Below, piece after piece: positions 58,025 to 64,000 of a stretch of 64,000 nucleotides of DNA. The number at the start of each line of letters is the position of its first letter. Position 1 is the first letter of the stretch. This DNA is from Lentinula raphanica. Lineage: Eukaryota; Basidiomycota; Agaricomycetes; Agaricales; Omphalotaceae. A program made the position numbers and the translations under genes. The notes beneath the pieces are model-generated. The model was not told where the DNA came from, made no database searches, and was given only the letters and a program-made list of their open reading frames with translations. Where the stretch lies: the NCBI GenBank assembly GCA_027919835.1, contig JANVFP010000003.1:744001-808000 (forward strand). The letters run 5' to 3'.

Positions 58025-58033
58025 TATATAAGG
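58025..58033 (+). promoter_or_regulatory. Putative LTR TATA box
   Basis: TATATAAGG about 285 bp before the first gag Met, followed by a pyrimidine-rich leader. Confidence 0.5.
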
Positions 58034-58309
58034 TGACGCTCCTGTATTCGTTACCTTAGGTTCTCTCGAAATCTACCCCAGTTTACAACGGTTATTGCCT
58101 GAGCACCTACTTTGTCCCCCATCTCTCGTGTCGTGTTACCGTGATCCCACGCTAGCGCTACATATTTTTAACCCTCAACAACTGCTTTCTACTCTCTAAA
58201 AAACCCTCTCGACATCGTCCCCTACGGCAACCTCCTCGTCTGATCAACGCGGACCCCGATTTGGACAACCAAAATCTCGACAAATTTATCTTCTCATCTC
58301 TCACAACAA

Positions 58310-58455
58310 TGTCTACCGAAACTATCCAAAACCCTCGATACAACCTTCGACGTCCCGGTCAGTCTCAGCGACAGGGGACTTCTGTCAGTGCTGCCAGTGT
58401 TAGTAATGAAACACAGGCTCAGCATCGTCCTACCTTGTATAACGAGGCCGCTTGA
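58310..58455 (+). other. Short leader reading frame ending in TGA, in frame with gag
   Basis: Begins MSTETIQNPRYNLRRPGQSQ and ends with TGA at 58453-58455. The same frame then continues open from 58456 to the end of the window. It is either a nonsense mutation in the first codons of gag, a short upstream frame, or a site of readthrough. Confidence 0.5.
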
Positions 58456-58464
58456 AGCGGAAGG

Positions 58465-61400
58465 ATGACCCCGAAAGGGGATGGCAATACTCCATTGGAT
58501 GGAGAAAGTGTTGTTGGCAGTCCAAAGGACGAACAACACGAGTCAGTTGAGCCTGATGATAATATGCTCACTGACGATGATGAAAACCCGAATCAATGGG
58601 TTCAGGTTGGCACTCGTCGTAGAGCCACCAGTTTGGACAGTAGTCAATTGAATAAAAAGTCATTGAAATCTGTCAAAGTTTATAAGCATGCGAAATCTGG
58701 GCACAGTGCGAAGAAAGCACCCGTACCCATCACTATGGCTCAAGGAGCAGCCATTCGAGAAGCCGAAAAAGGGCTCTCTCAAGCTCAGAAAAAGATGATT
58801 GCTAAACGGATGAAAATCGTTGAGCAAACTCCTGCTCGGGACAATGCTGAGAATAGTACTGAGTCTGAGATCTCCAATGGAGAAGGACCCTCTGCCATTG
58901 ACAAAGGGAAAGGCGCGGACCCAGAGAATTGGGGCGCTGCTGATCTTTCTGATGTTGATGTGAATCAACAGCGAGAAGCCCTGGATAACTTCAGGGAAAT
59001 CCATAAGGCTCAAGAACAGCCTGTGAAACAGAAAACAGTCAATACTGTTCCGTCGGAAAAGCCTAAGAAAAAATCCAAGCATCGCGCTGGATCTGAAGCA
59101 CTTACCGACTTAGTGGAACATCATATTAGAGACATCGTTGAGCAACGCCCAAGGCAAAAAGCTCCAGCGAGTAAGAAACCGCAACCAGATATTGATAGGA
59201 TTGTACGGCCTAGCCAAATGTTGCCCCCTACCAATCATCTGTCTAAACTGCTAGCCCCGAGCAAGCACAAGAAACATGCTAAGAGCCATCAGAAGGGTCA
59301 GGGCAATCCTGGGGGACCATCTGATCCTTCGAGTCCCTCTAGCTCAGATTCGAGTTCTTCTTCGGATAGCAGTTCTTCTTCGTCATCCGATGAGGATGAA
59401 AATGACTTGGATAAGGACCACCGAAAGCATCATAAGAAACGGAAGTCTCACAAGAGACGGAAAATGTTGCTGAAGCCAGATCCACCATCAGAGGCCTACG
59501 ATGGTTCAGTTGATGTCAGGGCATTCATTAAATTTGTTACTGAAGGTACCGCCTACGTTCGTGATGGTCGTGTACCCAAGAACCGCCGTGTTCTGAAATT
59601 GTCGAAATACCTAAAGGGTAAGGCATATCAGTTCTACTTGACGACGGTCGCGGATTCTCCATTTGATTGGAGATTGAAGCAATTTTTTACGGAACTGTAC
59701 AATTATTGTTTTCCTTTGACTTACCGTTTGGATCAGCGACGAAAACTGAAACGTTGCTTCCAGAATGATAAGCCAGTTAGGGAACATCTTGCTGAATTGA
59801 ATGATCTATTCAATACAATTGGTCTCATGGATGAGCGAGAAAAAGCTCACAAGTTGTGGTCCAGTCTCAATAAGAAGATCCAGAAGGGTCTCTGGAGAGA
59901 AAAACTCAACCCAGAGTTATCCAGCTACGATGAGATTGCAAGCACAGCTGAACTCATTGAGATTATTGAGAATGTTGATCCTGGTGATGAGCCTAAGAAA
60001 CCAAAGAATGGCAAGTCCGAAAAACCCACCAATACCTCTAATGGGAAAAACGGTGCTTATTCAGGGCAGTCCTCTTCTGGGAAAGGCAAGAAAAATCAGG
60101 ATAACTCCAATGCAAAGAATGACAATTCTACGCACTCGAAAGGGAAATCTGGTTACAAAAACCAGAAGAATAAACCCCAGTCCCAGCGCCGAGATCTCAC
60201 CGACAAAGAAAAAGATGAGTATCGTGCTGCAGGGAAATGCTTCCGATGTGGCGGTCAAGGACACATGGCCCGCCAATGTCCCGAAGGAAAATCTGTACCT
60301 TCTACATCCTCAAATGGCCCACCTGGAATGGCCAGTAACCATATTAGCATTGATTCGGAACATCTCCGAAATCTTGCTGAGACCACGGAAGAGTTGACCG
60401 AGTTAGGTATTGGGATGATGAATCTCGATCTAAACAAGTCCAGCGAGGATGTGGATTCATGGACTGAAGTATCATACCATGATTCAGAAAGCTCCAGTCA
60501 TGACTCAATGCCAGATTTGGAACCTATTAGTGACTCTGAGTCGGAGCACGATAGTGATCACATGAGTCTCGAACCCTCGAGCAATGATAGTCTCGAGTAC
60601 TTACCTCCGAAATCCAAGAATGGTCACCGAGGACCTTGGATGTACAAGTCACTCAATCACCCGAATCATGGGTATGCATCGCAGGAACTCCCGCAATGTA
60701 TTGGTGACATGTTAGCTCAACGAGCAATGTACCTGCTCGATATTGCGGCACCTTATCCAACTGACTTGGTGCACAGAAAAGATAATATTGGTCGATTCTA
60801 TGTGTATCCGATTAGTGATACTCAATACTGTATCAGTGATTCAGATTATTTTGATTCACCGTATCAGGATATGGATGAAATCGAGTGGGTCTATGTACAA
60901 CGAGCCCAACTCGAGGACCCCAGATTTGCACTCCCGCATTGGTATGCTGTCGAACGTGCTAAGAAAATGCATGTCAGGATCAATTCCAATAAGCTCAAGG
61001 TGTATACATTCTATCAAATGCACTCTACTTACATTGAGGGCATTGAAACTTGGCTGTCCAATGGACAAACCAGTTCCGGAAAAACAGTCGAGGATGTGCT
61101 AAGTGACCAAAGGATCACTCGGTTTGCAGTTAGATGCTATGATTCTGACAATTATCAGATTCATGATTTCGTACATGAATTCAAGATGCTCTTACCTCAA
61201 AAGTACATGCGAAATTCTCACTTTGACCTCACTCGATGGTATCAAAAACAGCTTGTTCATAGATACCGAGGGATCCGAGAAGTCTCGGATAGGTGTGTCG
61301 AAGACTCGGAATGCATTTTCGGATGTCTCTTTGATCCTATCGAGAACATCAGCACTCGAAATTCCTATGATCAGATTGAAATCAATGGTGTACAAGTCCC

Positions 61401-64000
61401 TCGAGGGACTTATCCTGCTATTCAACGGAATGCCGCAATGACGAAGGACTTTTCGCGTCGGATTCCCAAACCATTGGTTGTAGTGGTGAAATTGAATGGT
61501 CATCCGGCTCGAGCACTGATTGACACAGGCTCATTAGGTGATTTCGTATCATCTACATTTGCTGATCAGCTTGGATTTCAAAAGATGGAGTTAACGAAAC
61601 CGTTACCTTTGCAGCTTGCTGTCCAAGGGTCTCGATCGAAGATTAATTGGGGCGTGAAGACCCAATTCCAATATCAGGGTATTTCCGAGCAACGCTACTT
61701 CGATGTAGCAAATCTATCGAGTTATGATATCATACTCGGTACCCCATTCCTGTTTCAACACAAGGTCATGGTCGGTTTCAATGATGCGAAGGTGATCATT
61801 GGAAGCACCGAATCCTTACCAATTCAAGGCGAGAATGTTGCGAAACTCTCTTCTCGTGCTATGGATCTCTATCAGGACCGATTGGAATCTGTACGAAAAG
61901 AATTAGTTGAGTACGCTAAACCTTTGTGCAGAGCGATGGCGGAAACTGACTTACCGCCTCTCAGAGCTATCAACCATACAATCCCATTGATCGACGAGTC
62001 AAAAATCTTGCCTTGGCGTCCATCCAAATGTCCCGAAAAGTTTCGGAGCCAATGGGCGGAGAAACGGGATGCCTATCTGAAATCGGGTAGGTGGAAGATG
62101 ACTAGTTCGGGAAACACTGTACCAATGATGTTGATTCCCAAACCAGGAAGTTTGAAGATGCGCGTCGTGGTGGATCTTCGAGCGCGGAATGCAAACACGA
62201 AGAAATTATCTTCACCGATGCCGGATATCGAAGGCATCAAACGACGAGTCGCTCGTGCAAAGTACCGGTCGATTATCGATGGAAAGGATGCGTACGAACA
62301 GATACGGATTGTACCTGAACACGTACCTCGTTCGGCGGTCACCACTCCTGATGGGAATATGGTGAGTCTTGTTATTCAACAAGGCGATTGCAATGCGCCT
62401 GCAACTTACCAAGCTCTGATGAATTATCTCTTCTCAGAGTATATTGGGAGATTTATGGATGTTTACCTCGATGACATAGTAATCTATTCAGAATCTCTGG
62501 AGGATCATGTTAAACATGTTAAATTGATCATTGACATTCTCAAGCGAGAAAAGCTTTACCTTAGTGAGGAAAAACTGAACTTCCTGCCAAAGGAGTTCAA
62601 GGTACTCGGATGTATCATTGACGATAAGGGTATCCGGATGGATCCCCACAAAGTCGACGCCATCATTCGATGGCCAACGCCTACTAACCGCGACCTTCTT
62701 CGTGGTTTCTTGGGATCGGTAGGATATCTTGCCGATGATATTGGTCTTGTCCGGATTCCTATGGGACATCTAAGCGCCATTACCGGGGATACAGTACCTT
62801 TTCGTTGGACTCATGTTGAGCAACGAGCCTTTGAAAATGTGAAAGAACTCACCAGTGGGGCTCGGGATCACCACCGAGTCCCTCTCGATTATTCTGAAGG
62901 TGCGCCTCCAGTATGGATGATTACCGATGGTTGTGCCACGGGGATCGGTGGCGCGGTCTGCCAAGGTCCATCGTGGAAGGATGCAAAGGCGGCAGCTTTC
63001 TATTCCGCGAAGTTGAATCCTGCACAGCAGAATTACCCGGTCCATGAGATCGAGATGCTGGCAGGTGTCGAAACGATGCTTCGTCATCGTGACATCCTCC
63101 AGGGAGTTGAGTTCACCTGGATCACAGACCATAAGGGTCTTGAGCATCTTCTCAAGCAGAAGGACTTGTCAGGACGACAAGCTCGATGGCTCGAGAAGAT
63201 CTCAGAATTCAACTATAAGATTGAATACGTACCGGGTGTTGACAACATACTCGCGGATGCGCTCTCGCGAATCTATTCAAATGATAAGCCTGGTACTGTT
63301 CGTGCAAGGAGTGAATACACGTACCACGATGTCATCGATAACGATGTTTTGCTCTCGCACAACATCTCAATGCCTTTACTTGTTGATATTGAGGCATCTT
63401 TTGCTTCTCCTGAGTTATTTGCGATGTCCACTCGTAATGAAGGGAAGCGAGTCGAAACCAGCCACGAGTTTGCTAAACGGATGGTTGGAAAACGTTTCGT
63501 GTTGCACGGTCCTCGTGAACAACGAAAGGAGGGCGGGAGTACCCATCCGGATCCTGCTAAAACTTCAAATCAGATTGAACCCAGTAGCGTTCAGCCTGAA
63601 CCTACTGATACCGCCGCTAATCCAGCTGTAGAGGTGCCGGAGGTGTCAACGGACACCTCACTGCTTACTGCATTGGCAGCAAGCCAGTCAAAACTCGATC
63701 TTGAAACCCTGCTAAAAGATCAGTATGGAAATGATAAAATGTTCAAAGAGATTGTTGACAAACCAAAGGAATACCGAAACTTCGAGGTATCTGATGGTTT
63801 GGTATACCTTGTGCAGCACGACCGAAAGGTTCTCTGCATACCAAAACTCACAGTCAATGGACGGAACATTCGAGAATGCATCATTGATGAAGCACACTCA
63901 CTTTTAGCTCACCTTGGTCCTAAGAAGACAATCAATTACCTTCGAGACTATGTGTGGTGGAAAGACTTGATATCGGATGTCAAAGTTTATTGTGATTCAT
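58465..64000 (+). CDS. Fused gag-pol polyprotein of the Ty3/gypsy element (partial at right edge)
   Basis: One uninterrupted frame of over 5.5 kb with no gag/pol frameshift. Gag: charged N-terminus, Ser-rich acidic run (near 59330-59410), a capsid-like region (AYDGSVDVRAFIKFV, LSKYLKGKAYQFYL, PVREHLAELNDLFN), and a CCHC zinc knuckle CFRCGGQGHMARQC at 60238-60279. A 1.2-kb Ser/Asp-rich and aromatic insert follows. Pol: aspartic protease ALIDTGSLGDFVSS (61511-61552), reverse transcriptase with MRVVVDLRARN and the catalytic YLDD at 62464-62475, RNase H with WMITDGCATGIGGAV and ITDHKGLEHLL, ending DALSRI. The start of the integrase zinc domain (DEAHSLLAHLG...) is followed by the window edge. All catalytic motifs visible are intact. 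Confidence 0.92.
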   Translation, partial: MTPKGDGNTPLDGESVVGSPKDEQHESVEPDDNMLTDDDENPNQWVQVGTRRRATSLDSSQLNKKSLKSVKVYKHAKSGHSAKKAPVPITMAQGAAIREAEKGLSQAQKKMIAKRMKIVEQTPARDNAENSTESEISNGEGPSAIDKGKGADPENWGAADLSDVDVNQQREALDNFREIHKAQEQPVKQKTVNTVPSEKPKKKSKHRAGSEALTDLVEHHIRDIVEQRPRQKAPASKKPQPDIDRIVRPSQMLPPTNHLSKLLAPSKHKKHAKSHQKGQGNPGGPSDPSSPSSSDSSSSSDSSSSSSSDEDENDLDKDHRKHHKKRKSHKRRKMLLKPDPPSEAYDGSVDVRAFIKFVTEGTAYVRDGRVPKNRRVLKLSKYLKGKAYQFYLTTVADSPFDWRLKQFFTELYNYCFPLTYRLDQRRKLKRCFQNDKPVREHLAELNDLFNTIGLMDEREKAHKLWSSLNKKIQKGLWREKLNPELSSYDEIASTAELIEIIENVDPGDEPKKPKNGKSEKPTNTSNGKNGAYSGQSSSGKGKKNQDNSNAKNDNSTHSKGKSGYKNQKNKPQSQRRDLTDKEKDEYRAAGKCFRCGGQGHMARQCPEGKSVPSTSSNGPPGMASNHISIDSEHLRNLAETTEELTELGIGMMNLDLNKSSEDVDSWTEVSYHDSESSSHDSMPDLEPISDSESEHDSDHMSLEPSSNDSLEYLPPKSKNGHRGPWMYKSLNHPNHGYASQELPQCIGDMLAQRAMYLLDIAAPYPTDLVHRKDNIGRFYVYPISDTQYCISDSDYFDSPYQDMDEIEWVYVQRAQLEDPRFALPHWYAVERAKKMHVRINSNKLKVYTFYQMHSTYIEGIETWLSNGQTSSGKTVEDVLSDQRITRFAVRCYDSDNYQIHDFVHEFKMLLPQKYMRNSHFDLTRWYQKQLVHRYRGIREVSDRCVEDSECIFGCLFDPIENISTRNSYDQIEINGVQVPRGTYPAIQRNAAMTKDFSRRIPKPLVVVVKLNGHPARALIDTGSLGDFVSSTFADQLGFQKMELTKPLPLQLAVQGSRSKINWGVKTQFQYQGISEQRYFDVANLSSYDIILGTPFLFQHKVMVGFNDAKVIIGSTESLPIQGENVAKLSSRAMDLYQDRLESVRKELVEYAKPLCRAMAETDLPPLRAINHTIPLIDESKILPWRPSKCPEKFRSQWAEKRDAYLKSGRWKMTSSGNTVPMMLIPKPGSLKMRVVVDLRARNANTKKLSSPMPDIEGIKRRVARAKYRSIIDGKDAYEQIRIVPEHVPRSAVTTPDGNMVSLVIQQGDCNAPATYQALMNYLFSEYIGRFMDVYLDDIVIYSESLEDHVKHVKLIIDILKREKLYLSEEKLNFLPKEFKVLGCIIDDKGIRMDPHKVDAIIRWPTPTNRDLLRGFLGSVGYLADDIGLVRIPMGHLSAITGDTVPFRWTHVEQRAFENVKELTSGARDHHRVPLDYSEGAPPVWMITDGCATGIGGAVCQGPSWKDAKAAAFYSAKLNPAQQNYPVHEIEMLAGVETMLRHRDILQGVEFTWITDHKGLEHLLKQKDLSGRQARWLEKISEFNYKIEYVPGVDNILADALSRIYSNDKPGTVRARSEYTYHDVIDNDVLLSHNISMPLLVDIEASFASPELFAMSTRNEGKRVETSHEFAKRMVGKRFVLHGPREQRKEGGSTHPDPAKTSNQIEPSSVQPEPTDTAANPAVEVPEVSTDTSLLTALAASQSKLDLETLLKDQYGNDKMFKEIVDKPKEYRNFEVSDGLVYLVQHDRKVLCIPKLTVNGRNIRECIIDEAHSLLAHLGPKKTINYLRDYVWWKDLISDVKVYCDS

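Larger units (their letters stand above)
57880..64000 (+). mobile_element. Ty3/gypsy LTR retrotransposon (5' part; cut by window edge)
   Basis: The gag-pol reading frame is read directly; the left LTR is inferred. A TGTAGCGG at 57880 could be its first bases, and TATATAAGG at 58025-58033 is a good LTR promoter. The 3' half of integrase and the right LTR are beyond 64000, so LTR ends, identity and target duplication cannot be tested here. Domain order protease - reverse transcriptase - RNase H - integrase is Ty3/gypsy (Metaviridae type). Confidence 0.85.

Noticed and set aside
58660..63147. Several long minus-strand open frames inside the retrotransposon
   Set aside because: They are shadows of the gag-pol frame, which has intact catalytic motifs on the plus strand.

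Overview
The window is nuclear DNA of a mushroom-forming basidiomycete (Agaricomycetes). The evidence is short GT-AG introns of about 45-60 nt in almost every gene, micro-exons of 6-10 nt, a tandem DUF6535-type membrane protein pair, a CBM1-GH6 cellobiohydrolase, and a fungal CACTA (Tnp2-like) transposase together with a Ty3/gypsy element. Products were recognised by reading translations and joining exons by eye; no database search was run, and splice sites can be off by a few bases.

Layout. 1-3.7 kb: 2-isopropylmalate synthase (LEU4, runs off the left edge) and a membrane-anchored unknown protein, both minus strand. 4.7-27.9 kb: a DUF6535-type gene split by a 21.1-kb insertion. 28.6-30.8 kb: an intact tandem paralogue, which serves as a natural reference for the empty site. 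31-48.9 kb: compact housekeeping genes: NUDT19-like Nudix hydrolase, UBLCP1, CSN8, NECAP, GH6 cellobiohydrolase, NFS1 cysteine desulfurase, an SR-type splicing factor, tubulin cofactor E and 3-hydroxyisobutyryl-CoA hydrolase. 50.2-56.7 kb: indoleamine 2,3-dioxygenase, RPA1 and a secreted two-repeat protein. 58.3-64 kb: 5' part of a Ty3/gypsy retrotransposon, cut by the right edge.

The main discovery is the insertion at 5160-26265. It has terminal inverted repeats of about 465 bp starting CACTGCGG, a 3-bp target duplication (TGA), 11-bp subterminal repeats, a CACTA-type transposase, and at least six further genes: a WD40 protein with a C-terminal hydrophobic tail, a coiled-coil protein with a Trp-rich C-terminal domain, a small basic protein, a Ser/Asp-rich protein, and two outward-facing paralogues next to the two termini. 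One of these is a roughly 1,500-residue coiled-coil protein with 29 exons. All 38 introns of the three coiled-coil/terminal genes are phase 0, while the transposase and WD40 genes in the same element have mixed phases. The transposase frame carries one TGA that is either a nonsense mutation or lies in an unusually short 36-nt intron, so this copy may not be autonomous.
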